A stretch of 64,000 nucleotides of DNA from Ficedula albicollis (lineage: Eukaryota; Chordata; Aves; Passeriformes; Muscicapidae), in contig NC_021673.1 in assembly GCF_000247815.1 (NCBI RefSeq), positions 39,758,592 through 39,822,591 on the forward strand, in the 5' to 3' direction. Numbering within the stretch: the stretch's first letter is position 1; each line of letters begins with the position of its first letter. The notes under the pieces are model-generated. The model saw nothing but the letters and a program-made list of their open reading frames with translations. It ran no database searches and had not been told where the DNA came from. Both the position numbers and the translations under genes were made by a program. This document shows, in pieces, positions 36,931 through 47,851 of this stretch.

Positions 36931-38013
36931 TAACAAATTTTAACCTGACATCCTCAGAGTCAGCAAAAATTCAGTGACAGACATGGCAATACTTCCCCTA
37001 ATTTCTGGGTGAACATTAAGAAACCTGCTGCCTTTCTGTGAGGTGCACATGCATTCAAGTTTCAGTTCAGAACACACAGTTTCCCTCCTGAAATTGTATT
37101 ATTTTACCTTTACCTCTGTTTGTTATTTTCTGGGATTATTAAATCAAAGAAGGGCTGATTGGTTTTTAAATTAATTTGTGAAAGGACAGTGAAAGATGCT
37201 GATGGCTAGAAGGATTTCTAACAGATCAAAAGAGAGAGAGCATGAATGAGCAGATGTGTTCTGAAAGATTTTGTTAAATGCAAGCATCATGAGTGTCTCA
37301 AGACTGATCCATTACAAACAGAGGTCTGCCCATCACGGTACCAGGGAAGAGCTCTTACTGACTCTTGAGCAGAAAGGGAAAACAGCAGAAGGAGCCTCAC
37401 TCAGTGGTTCACATTGGAAGAAAATATAAAGTGGGCTCCATTGAGTCCTTGCTCCCTCTGCAGACACAGGAGGAGCACAAAATTCAAGTGCTTGTCTCCC
37501 ATCCTCCTGTCTGATGAAGATCATGGGAGCTAGAGCTTTTGCAGGAAGCCCCCAGAGAGCTCATGTCCTCCAAGGGCCAAACTCTGCTGCTGTGCTTGAC
37601 AGAGCAGCTGTCAAGGTAAGAAACATTCCCTGCACACAATATTCTTTTGTACTTCAAAGTGAAGCCCCTGAATAAAGAGCCCAGTAGATGACATAAGATT
37701 AAGGAATTAGAAACTAACTAGCAAGTGCAACTCTGTGGAGTCACTAGACTGCTCCCTTCAGTCATGGAGTTGGGCTGGCATGGATGAGGCAGCTTTGTGA
37801 CTGTAAACAAAGCATTTCAGGCTGCCTTTCTTCTTTTTTTTATTTTTTTCACTGTAATTATAACTGATCTAGCACATCATACAACTCAAACCAATCAAAC
37901 GCAGGTTCTTTTTGGGTTCTTTTCCTTTTTTGAAGATAGGAACTTTTTAACTTGGAGATAAAGTATGCTCTGTCAGGAACAAAATCAGCCATCAAGCCTG
38001 CCTGGCTGGACCT
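36931..38013. other. Unique noncoding sequence
   Basis: AT-rich. A CAAG/GTAAGA donor-like site near 37612-37620 follows a short open interval beginning after a TTTTGCAG near 37542. The exon would encode about 24 residues with no similarity that I recognise. It is recorded only as a weak splice-like signal. Confidence 0.5.
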
Positions 38014-38544
38014 AAAATCCATTAAAAAATCTCTAGGATATACATGCATTTTATTTTGAACTTCCTGCTAGATTCCATTTGGGTTTACTTGAATAAAAAG
38101 TTGGAACTTATCTCCCTGCTTGAGGGAACCAAAAACATTGCCACTGATTAAATATTTATTTTGTAGCAACATGAAATCTATCATGCTGTAAAAAATTGTT
38201 CTGAATGATACCTCTTGAGCAAGAGTGCGACTTACAGCTTTTCTTTTTACTAAGCTAAACATTCAAAAAAAAAAAAAAAAAAAATCCATTAAAAAATCTC
38301 TAGGATATACATGCATTTTATTTTGAACTTCCTGCTAGATTCCATTTGGGTTTACTTGAATAAAAAGTTGGAACTTATCTCCCTGCTTGAGGGAACCAAA
38401 AACATTGCCACTGATTAAATATTTATTTTGTAGCAACATGAAATCTATCATGCTGTAAAAAATTGTTCTGAATGATACCTCTTGAGCAAGAGTGCGACTT
38501 ACAGCTTTTCTTTTTACTAAGCTAAACATTCAAAAAAAAAAAAA
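38014..38544. repeat. 267-bp tandem duplication joined through poly(A)
   Basis: Copy 1 (38014-38280) and copy 2 (38281-38544) both start AAAATCCATTAAAAAATCTC and end in an A run: A20 at 38265-38284 and A13 at 38532-38544. The copies appear identical apart from the length of the A run. The same 64-codon minus-strand frame appears twice, 267 bp apart. The junction lies where the A run of copy 1 meets the AAAA that opens copy 2, so the breakpoints share A-run microhomology. I cannot tell whether the unit is itself an old retroposed sequence or unique DNA that happens to contain an A run. Confidence 0.96.
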
Positions 38545-41500
38545 TACAGCTGGTCCAAGAAAACTCTGTTTTGCCTTGGCAAAGCATCAGACAGCACCTT
38601 CTGGTTTGCCAACACAGGCAGAATCTTATCTAACTGTGGGATGTGCTTGGATTTACTACCTATTAGCAAAACTCTTAAGAAGCACTGAATGGTTCCAGCC
38701 CCTTTTACGTATTCTCAGTCAAATCTCATTAGCTTCATGCTCTCAGTTTCCACACAAAAATATAGCAGTCTTTTCCCACTTCTTAGGGAAAAATTAATAG
38801 GAGAGTGTTAAATCTCATGTTACAAGGACTTCATTACTGCTACAAGCTACACTAAATAATTAAATGCGCTTGTCAAATAACTGATGAGAGAAGATTTTGT
38901 GCCTTGGTGTATGTTTTTACTGTCTGTTTACCTCAAAATGAAATAATTCACAGGGTCTCCTGCACAACAACTGAGACCTTCAACTTGGAGTGAAGAAGAG
39001 TTGTGAGACAATTCTACATAGGATGTGATTAAAGAAAGAGAACTGGATTAAAGCCACAGATGGGGAAACTGAAACAATAGAAGCAAAGTTTGCTCTGAGG
39101 ATGGTGCTGAATGAGAATGACCTACAAGTAAATCTAGCTAGCACCGTCTAGATCTCTAGCAGCTTCTAAACAGGCTTTTGACCCTTAAAGTGAGCAAAAA
39201 GGCAGAGAATACACACTGCTTAGAGAGATTAGGACATTATTATTCAGCCAATGGATTTTTCTAACCTTTATTTTCTTACCCACATTTTCACAATAATATA
39301 TTGGAGGGCTGGGGAAGCTTTGACTAGTGCTAGCAGCAGGGTGCAGCCATCTAAAATATTCTGTAGTCAACCCATCTATTCTGTAAACGTAGGATTCCTC
39401 AGGTCTGAAATAGAGGGGCTATGTGCAAAAGGGCCAAGGTCAAACAATTAGACAAGCAGCCTACCCCTTCACCACATCCACAAGGCAAGGCCATTTCTGT
39501 AATGTCAAAGATGAAGAGAATTCCTGGCACAGTGCACGTTGTCCTACCTGCCTCTCTTCACCACAGGCAGGTCTCTGGAGCCCATTCCCTCCAGTAAGAT
39601 GATCCACTCAGTCCAATGAAGCAGAAGCTGTCAAATGAACAGCTATCTCTCCTGCTGATGGGAATTAATCTGCTGGGCCATCCTGGCAATTTTTTGGGTG
39701 CACTCTTCTAAAGGTTACTCAAAACCAAAAACTGTACAGCTGCGAATCCCTTTTGGTAGCAGCCGGGCATATGCTGTACCAGCCTGCTGCTACCACAGCC
39801 TCATCCAGTCTGAGGATCTGCTGGCCTGAACATCACTGTGATGTTCAAGTTGGACTCCGTCAATGAGCACATGCACGCAATCTGCTGTTTTTTAAATGCA
39901 CTAGTCACCAAAAGCCACATTTCCATTAAGCGGGAGAGAACATTCCTGATGCTCCCGTTCTCTCACGGCAGCAGAATTTCCCTGAATCGGCACTTTTTGC
40001 AGAGTTCTGTAACAGTGAGCACAGCACTCTCATCTGAGCAGACACTGTGAGCACATTGTAAGCACCAGGTACTTCTTTACACCAACTTGTGCCCCAACCT
40101 AGCATGTGGATTTAAAAAATTTTGAAAACAGTATATTTCTCTCTTACCCAGCAAGTTACTCAGGCAAAATCATGGACTCTTGTGTAGGGGTTACTAAGTA
40201 AACAAAGTGCAGGAAACAAGACTCAATAGCTTTCAAATGCAGTAAAACTCAGCTTTTAAAGCAAGTGCAGTTCTTAGACACAAGCAATGAATTTTGGACT
40301 AGCATTGCACTGGAGATGTGCCAAAGGAGCTCCCCAGACCTCAACACAACTGCTCTTTTCTGTCATGTGGAATGCTTTTACAGCATTAATTGCCTGAACA
40401 GAAAGAAATGCCAAGGAAACCCTCAGTGATAACCAAAGTCAATTTTGCAGGCTTGTGTGCCACTGTCCAGTAGAGGCACTTCTTCTGTTGTAGAAAAGAC
40501 TGTTTTCCTTTATATCAAATGACTTAGCCATGAGCTTTCACATGGAAGGAAATAGCAGCAATATGATGTCTCAAATAATGGAGAGGGCAATTTTCTTCCA
40601 TGGCACTGTCTCCTCCATTCCTTTTCAGAACTGAAGTATCCATTAAGGGTGACTCACTGGTTGCAAAAACATGTGAAAAAGAGACATCCTGAAGTTTGTT
40701 TTTAAATACTCTCCACAGTCAGTATTATGGCTATCAGGAATTTGGGAAAACCATAGGCATGTAATATATTTTCAAGAGACGTGGTGCAGAAGAAACCTCA
40801 TGCTAAAAAATCACAACTATTATTGCATAGCAACCAAGCAAACATCTTTGATTCCTGACTAACCAAAGTCTTCTCTCCTTTCACCACAGCCATGAATCCC
40901 TAACCTACTAGCAAAAGTAATTATCCTTTTATCTTTTTCCAGTGTCTTGTCCTCTTTCTTGGATGTCCATGAAAGCAGGTGGAGTCTCCACATGGAGGGA
41001 CACAAACTTATTTACCTCAACCTCCTACTTTGGTTCATCAAACACCATGGTATCTCTCTTTTCTACTTTAGCTCTACTATTGTTTTAGTCCAATATTTTT
41101 TCCGATTCATGTCTAGGTTCCCATGTGTAAACCGTAAGTACACGTTGGTTGCGGGAGGGGGAGCAGTAGGGATGATCAGGTACCAAGTGCAAACCACCTG
41201 CTGTCAGGCTGGATATCAGGTATTCTGGGGGAAAAAAAATCTTCTAATATTCCTGGACTCACTCTTGAACTTACCCCAGATAATTTTTCAGAAATGATTT
41301 TTCATAGGTCTTTCTACAGAGCGAGAATTACGCGAAAACTTTCCTGAATAAGTTTTTATCCCCACATGCGGCCAGGACAACTCTTAGCTGTTCTTCCTGT
41401 CATGCTGCTGTGGAATTACACTGAACATTCCTGTAACAAAAGCTGTGCAACCTAAGTACAGTAGGGTGACATAATTCTGAGCTCAAGTTGGTGGATTTTT

Positions 41501-42294
41501 CCATTTGCAAGATTTTGCACAGTAATTCCTGATTAATTCTGAATGTTGAAATTAATGAGCTTATCAAAGTAACAAGAAGGAGCCAGGGCTATTCTTGTTC
41601 ACCACAGTGTTTTGTGTTTCTTCTAGTATAAAATTACTTTTTGATCTATTTTAATGTCTTTTCTATTAAAAGGATCTGCTGTCCCTTACCCAGTAAGACC
41701 ACTTTCCTGTAGCTGAAGAGAACTAAAAGATGAGTATCCTCTACTCTCAGTGTTCCATGCAGGTCCCAGAGCAAACATACAAGTTACTGCTTTTTCAGTT
41801 TTGTGGAAAGCAGATTATTTTATCCTAGGAATTCTACATAATCTCCTAAAAATGTCCCCTGCCCTTTCTACTCATAGAGGTATTAGGAGTGGCTATAGAA
41901 GATCCTGTGTTAAAGACAACGGAATTATGTTCACTGAGTAACTGAAGAAAATTCTGAACTCATTCAGGACTTCACTTGTATCACAGAAGAGATTCAACAA
42001 GTATCACAGAACAACTATTATTTCTCACTGAACTCAATAAAAATGCAACCTGCAAGGCTGATCAGACAAGGGCAGAAAGTGGCTCAGTATTGGAGCACGG
42101 GACTGAAGCACACAGAACGTACGAGCTCAGCAGCACTGAGTACCCACCACCACGTCTCTGCAAGGATCTGCTCAAAGACTTTTTAACCTTTCACCACTGA
42201 AACAAGAGTGACCTGCTCCACCTCAGGTTTTGGAAATTCTGTGGCAGCCTGTACCACATAAGAGCCTTTGTTGGTGGAGATGTGGATTTAAAAG
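38545..42294. other. Unique noncoding sequence
   Basis: AT-rich. Near 39053-39090 an ACAGATGGGGAAACTGAAAC stretch resembles the 'agatggggaaactgaggca' block of ancient MIR-like amniote repeats, too short to bound. Frames stay at or below 116 codons and are not recognisable. Confidence 0.55.
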
Positions 42295-42645
42295 GCCTGG
42301 AGGGACTCTTATGGTAATCTGGTCTGACTTCCTGCCTGGCACAGCCTGTAATACCTCATGCAGCAATTTCTTTACAAAGCACAAGAACTTGTAACTCTAC
42401 TAGAAGATATTTCAGAAGCAGATCTAATCTTGATTTAATTACTCCAAGTGATCTACCACATTCCTTTCTAAGCGTTTCCAATGGTTAATTACACCCACAG
42501 TATCTAATTCCAGCGTGAACTCCTCTTCCTTATCTTGCCATGTTTTTGTCTGTTGGAGCCCTATCCCATCTCTCTACACTGATATTTTTAGATACTAACC
42601 ACATCACACCTCAAAATTCTCTTACCTGAGATAAATAATCTGCCT
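42295..42645 (-). mobile_element. Ancient CR1-like LINE 3' fragment, antisense
   Basis: On the plus strand the order of blocks matches the reverse complement of an old CR1-type element that I remember from turtle and crocodile genomes. The blocks are GGAGGGACTCTTATGGTAAT, then TCTGGTCTGACTTCCTGCC, then TCTTGATTTAATTACTCCAAGTG, then CCACATTCC, then TTCCAATGGTTAATTACACC near 42476, then CTCCTCTTCC and GTCTGTTGGAGCC, and finally ACATCACACCTCAAAATTCTC. The collinearity over about 350 bp makes this convincing despite divergence. The element is 5'-truncated and has no coding remnant. It predates the other CR1 copies in the window. Confidence 0.75.
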
Positions 42646-44921
42646 GCTTGGCAAACCAAGACAGGGATTCCTGAGACAATTGCACAGCATCTGTGGTGGT
42701 GCATTGGAGATAGCTTTTGACTAAAGAGACTAAAAGAGAAAAGTCCATTCAAATGCAAGGGGTAGGCACTGAACATCATCATTAACAAGCTTTTCCAGCT
42801 CCCATAGCACTCATTTGTATGACCTGGAAATTTGGGATGAACAGCACTGCAACCTGCATAACTTCATTTTCAACCTAACTGATAAATTCTAGCTCAAACT
42901 GGATCAGTAGTTACTAAACACTCCAGTTGACTTGGAAAGAAAAAGATGACTGGTGGCAGGTGGTTTTCTACTGCCCGTATGTCAAATCACATAAAAATGA
43001 TCTGGTACTTCTGCAGGAGCTGCCAAGGCAGAAATCCAGGAGTGAGCAATGTATACCCTAAAATACTTCCAGCTGCGACTCTGGTAAACAAAATAAGTAA
43101 ATTTCCACCACTGCTGTCATGCTATATTACTTAGGCACATTACTTAGGTATTTGTATTACTGTAGCATTCAGAGGCTCCACATAAGGCTCCCTTGTGTTA
43201 GGTGATCAACTACAGACACAGCAAGTTTAATTCGTTTTTGCAGAGTTTGCCCAGTGCTTGTATGGCTGAATCTTGGTGAAGAGACAGAAGGAGGACTTGT
43301 GCTCTTCCTGGATCATGGATGCTGATGAGATCAGTGTACAAAGACTGCTCTGAACTAGAATTTCTTCTGGCATTTACTAAATCCCTGCACTACCCATGTG
43401 GTTCTCAACACATTATAAAGTTCCGTAGCTTCATCAGCCCTATTCCAGAAGGGTTTTCAGTCTTCTCACTGATTGGGTGAAAAACAGCAGCATCTTGCTG
43501 TCTCAGAGATGTATTATATAATCATACATCTTTGTAGCTGCAAATAGATGCACATACTCTCCATGCACCAATACAAAGTAAGAATTACAAAGATAGTCTG
43601 CTATTTACAACACCATTTGTTATGACACCTCATTACTTTTTCACAACATTACTGTTTTTTCCATTAATTCTTCACATTTCTACTAACTTGTGGTTTCTAG
43701 CAGTTTACATTTTGCATAGCTTAAATATCTTTTCTTTTTAAGCCTCCCTCTTCCCTATTCCAAGAATGCCCCTCTGCAAACCAGGAACACAGTTTATGCA
43801 GACATATCAACTGTTACTGATGTCAACAACTTTTAAAAAATTTCTTTTGAACACTCTTCCATTTGGAAGCCATTTGACTTGAAAGAGATGTACAAAATCC
43901 AGCTAACAACTCTGCAAAATTTTACTTTTAGAGTTGGTAGTTTCTTGAAAGACCTTCTTCTGCCTTTTGCCCATCTAGCAGATGACGCAGAATCCATTTT
44001 CAGAATGCAGCTGAACTATGTTATATATAAGGGGAAATATTCCCTCCCAAAAGAGTTCACCCCTCCTTTATTTGTTTAACTATGTAACTTATGAACTCCC
44101 ACCACCACATCTCAAAAACCAGAAATCTGTGACCAAGCGACTTATTTTATCAGCATATCCTCTAATACTTCATTTTCAAACTGGAAAAAAATGAAGATTT
44201 TCATTGACTGCATAGTGAAAACTGTAGCATCTGCTGAAAAATAATTACCTATAAATTCCTTACAGGCTAAAAGAAGTTTCCAAATCTATGAAGGCATCTT
44301 ATTTTGATTAAAGACCAAATAGTGGTTCAGTAACAACAACAAAAGTTAAATGTTGCTAGACTCAATCTGCAATACTGTACTCTTTCTTTTTTGTGCTTTG
44401 ACATACTGACCTAAACTGTGATCTACTAGTGAAATGCTGAAATCTACTGGTCCGGGATCTAGACTAAAATGATGAATATATTTAATATATATTCAATGTT
44501 AAAATTATCTCAAATTAACTTGAGTATCTTACTAAAGTGGAATTAAAAAAAAAAATCTTACCTTATTAGAGCTTCATTTTCTGTTCTTTCACTGAAAAGA
44601 GTAAAGAAATCTGTATTAAAGATCCATTTGGTAAAAAGAACCTTCTGAAGTAACTATTTTAGTTTCACTTCAATTAGCACCAAAACTGAAAGGTTCTTTT
44701 TACATAACTGTAGTAAGTCTCTGTTATTTTGCAAGGTTAATAATTCTCAACACTCTGGAGTGGAGGTCTTTATTTATTTACCATCTTAATTAGCTGCTCT
44801 GAACAAACATTTCAAATGCTTCGGAAATATCAATACAAACAACTGATCTCATCAATTCACCACCTAAACTGAAGGCTGATTACACACATTCAGTAGGTTT
44901 ATTTGCACTTCAAGCTGCATC
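42646..44921. other. Unique noncoding sequence
   Basis: AT-rich. ATTACTTAGG is repeated in close succession near 43126-43149. No recognisable gene or mobile element. Confidence 0.6.
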
Positions 44922-45239
44922 TCATGAACAGTGTTTGTGTTGCCATTATTTTTACTGGACATTTGATATTTTCTAATATAAGATGGGTTTGTCATGAACA
45001 GTGTTTGTGTTTGTGTTGCCATTATTTTTACTGGACATTTGATATTTTCTAATATAAGATGGGTTTGCATTGCAGTATGCCCATTCAAAGAGTTTCTCAG
45101 CCTGGAAGGTTTTTTTCCTCATGAACAGTGTTTGTGTTGCCATTATTTTTACTGGACATTTGATATTTTCTAATATAAGATGGGTTTGCATTGCAGTATG
45201 CCCATTCAAAGAGTTTCTCAGCCTGGAAGGTTTTTTTCT
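44922..45239. repeat. Three-copy staggered tandem repeat (70, 127, 121 bp)
   Basis: Copies begin TCATGAACAGTGTTTGTG at 44922, 44992 and 45119. All share about 70 bp ending AATATAAGATGGGTTTG. Copies 2 and 3 share a further block of about 50 bp starting CATTGCAGTATGCCCATTC and ending in a T run. Copy 2 also has a 6-bp TTGTGT expansion. The different unit lengths mean that at least two duplication events occurred. Confidence 0.96.
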
Positions 45240-45261
45240 TTTTTTAAGTAGCTATTTGCAG

Positions 45262-45313
45262 GTAGGCTCAGTGGCAATTTAGAAGAAGTAGGCTCAGTGG
45301 CAATTTTGAAGAA
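45262..45313. repeat. 26-bp tandem duplication (2 copies)
   Basis: GTAGGCTCAGTGGCAATTT occurs at 45262 and 45288, followed in both by a GAAGAA-type end with small differences. It lies 22 bp after the three-copy repeat. Confidence 0.9.
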
Positions 45314-45584
45314 TGAAAAAAAGTGTAAGGCCATTTCAATAAACACCTACTTCAACTCAGCCACTCTGTATCACACATTTGTCAATAATTTACCAACACA
45401 CATCACAAAATCAAAAAACTAAAAAGCTTTAAGAGTATTCTGAGAAAGTTCAGGCATAACTCAGAACAATCAATGAATGCTGAGGCCTGCTAAAATATTA
45501 ATTAACCTTTCATTTCTTCATGAGCTTTTTTCAGTCCTTTACAACTGGGGAGAACTATCTGCAAACATCAGCATTATAAATGGT
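45314..45584. other. Unique noncoding sequence
   Basis: AT-rich spacer between small duplications; nothing recognised. Confidence 0.6.
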
Positions 45585-45662
45585 ACTTGGATTCTGGTAA
45601 CTCTGAAGTAAATGGATTTATAACTGGGACTTGGATTCTGGTAACTCTGAAGTAAATGGATG
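45585..45662. repeat. 44-bp tandem duplication (2 copies)
   Basis: ACTTGGATTCTGGTAACTCT, followed by GAAGTAAATGGAT, occurs at 45585 and again at 45629. Confidence 0.93.
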
Positions 45663-47763
45663 TTTTTTGTCACCAATGCATGCAATATCAAAATCACACT
45701 TTTTATTACTTCATTTTCTAAATTAGCATAATATACAGCATGAAATAGAAATCAAGAAGCCAAGTCTAACAAAATCTGACAATTATTAGCAGTATTTGTT
45801 GAAAAGCAGAGAAAATCATGCTGAGTCACAGGCACAGCATCTCAACCTCTAGCACTTTCCGTACACCTCATTAGCCATCAGTCAGTATGGTTAGAGATTT
45901 ACAGATGAAGAGAAAACAAGGAGAGACCTTGTTCATCTTTGCCAAGGACAAATTTGAAGCTTGGCCTCCAAGCATGCAATCAATGCAACGCTTGAAGAGA
46001 TGAATTCTTTGCTCTGCAGTGAAAATATTGTGATTTGGGGGACAACAGGGTTAAAACAGAGTGTTCCAGGACTGAATCTGTCAATCTGAGAGGAAAAAAC
46101 CAGAATAGTAGAAGTGCCTCTTCCCTTCATTTGGGGTATGGTCACCTGATATTTTTGAGAGACCTATAAAATGAAACTGTTTCACAAATGGAACAGGTAA
46201 ACTTAAAGAGAGACATTCCTGGAGTGCAGTTAATCATTGGATTGACCACCTGTTTTGAGAAAAGCCATGAGATCCCATTTTTATGAGTCAGCTCATGATA
46301 GATGACATTGACAAAGCCTGATTTCCCACAACAGAGTACCTGCACATGTATGCCTTTAAAGGAAGGAGAATAACTCTAAGGTAATTTAATTACTTAGTCA
46401 AACATAAAATCCTCATAGGTCTAATTTTTCGACAGCTCCCCCTGATAATCAGCTATTAAAAACATGCATAGTACCAGATTAGTTCACATTTACCTGTCTG
46501 GCTTCAGGTGTGGGTCACCCACAAAAGGTAATTTAAGAAAGATTTTGCATGCAGGAATCAAGAGACAGAACCAGTAAGTATTTTATCACTGGATGCTATG
46601 CAGGGTTTCAATAGGATTGAGTGGGATTTATTACAGCACGAGCCAAATCCTTCTTACTTTTCTCATGCAAAATGCCCATTGAAGCTAGCCAGAGTGCAAC
46701 TGAGGACATATTGCATCCCTGATTCTCTATTACTTACCTGTCACAATACTACTGTGGTGCACAGCACAAAGTTTCTGGGACCAGAATGGTTTTTTCTGGG
46801 AAGGGATTGGAGTATCTTACAGGTTAGCCTCTTTTAACCATAAAGTAGGTACAGCAGCAAGTCTGAAGAAGACTAAAAGTCATCCTGGACTTGTGACAAG
46901 ATCCGCAGTTTTCAAAGAAAGTATTTCTATGCTAGAAACACTCACAGCACAAGCTGCTTTGAAGCATATTTAACGCATCCTACATACTTTTAAAAGAAGA
47001 ATGAAAGCTTACTTTGGCAGGGTTTATGACTCCTAGAAAAAAACAAAACCAAACCACCCTAGCATGCTTAAAAAACCAATTTGCATAAGTTTTCCTTATC
47101 GGATCTAGCTGTTGATAACAGGACAAGCTATAATGAGGGCCATGAGCACCTCCTATCCCAGGCTCTCATGAGCCCTGCTGCCTGCCTAGCCCAATGGTCT
47201 CAGCAGACATTTGCTCAAGAGAACCCACTGCTATCTCCATCAGGTAGCAGGAAGCTTCTAGCCTCAGAAGATCTGGCTTTTATCCAAGTGGAGATAACCT
47301 CCACTCCAGTGTGCCCAAAACAACACTGGGTAAGTGAGGTTCAAGCATTCAATAGTCCCTGCAGAAGACTTATCAGGTTTTCTGCCTTATCTGCCTTGGA
47401 CACCTTGGCAAAGAATTTAAAATTAAAATGTATCTCCTGTTCACTGCTTGCACTGCCTTCATGTTTAATGCTACTGCTTAGATGGAGGGGGAGAGCGCTA
47501 CCAAAAAAAAAAAAAAAGTAAAAAAGTGAGGACATTTACGTTGCAATACTCAGATGTGTCATTCTGCTAAACATATGCCTCTTTACAGTAAAAACTATAC
47601 TTGTTGCCAGTCACCAAATGTGTTAACTTTGGGCAGACTCTAGGAGGATTCCATCAGACTGCCTCAAACCATTAAGCTAAACTAAGTAGACAACTGTCCA
47701 CACTCAGTGACAAGGCTCTGTAAATTCAACAGGGTATTTACAATTATCCTTTCAATCCAGGTA
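45663..47763. other. Unique noncoding sequence
   Basis: AT-rich, with an A15 run at 47503-47517. The 146-codon plus-strand frame ending in that run (47081-47521) has no recognisable domain and is not called as a gene. A TGG/GTAAGTGAG donor-like site lies within it near 47328. Confidence 0.55.
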
Positions 47764-47851
47764 CCAAAAAAAACCAAAACAAACCAAAACCAAAAAACCC
47801 AAATAAAACAAAACAAAACAAACAAACAAACAAAAAACCACAAAAAAACCC
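47764..47851. repeat. A-rich (CAAAA)n/(CAAA)n low-complexity tract
   Basis: About 88 bp composed almost only of A and C, including CAAAA and CAAA repeats. Confidence 0.92.
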
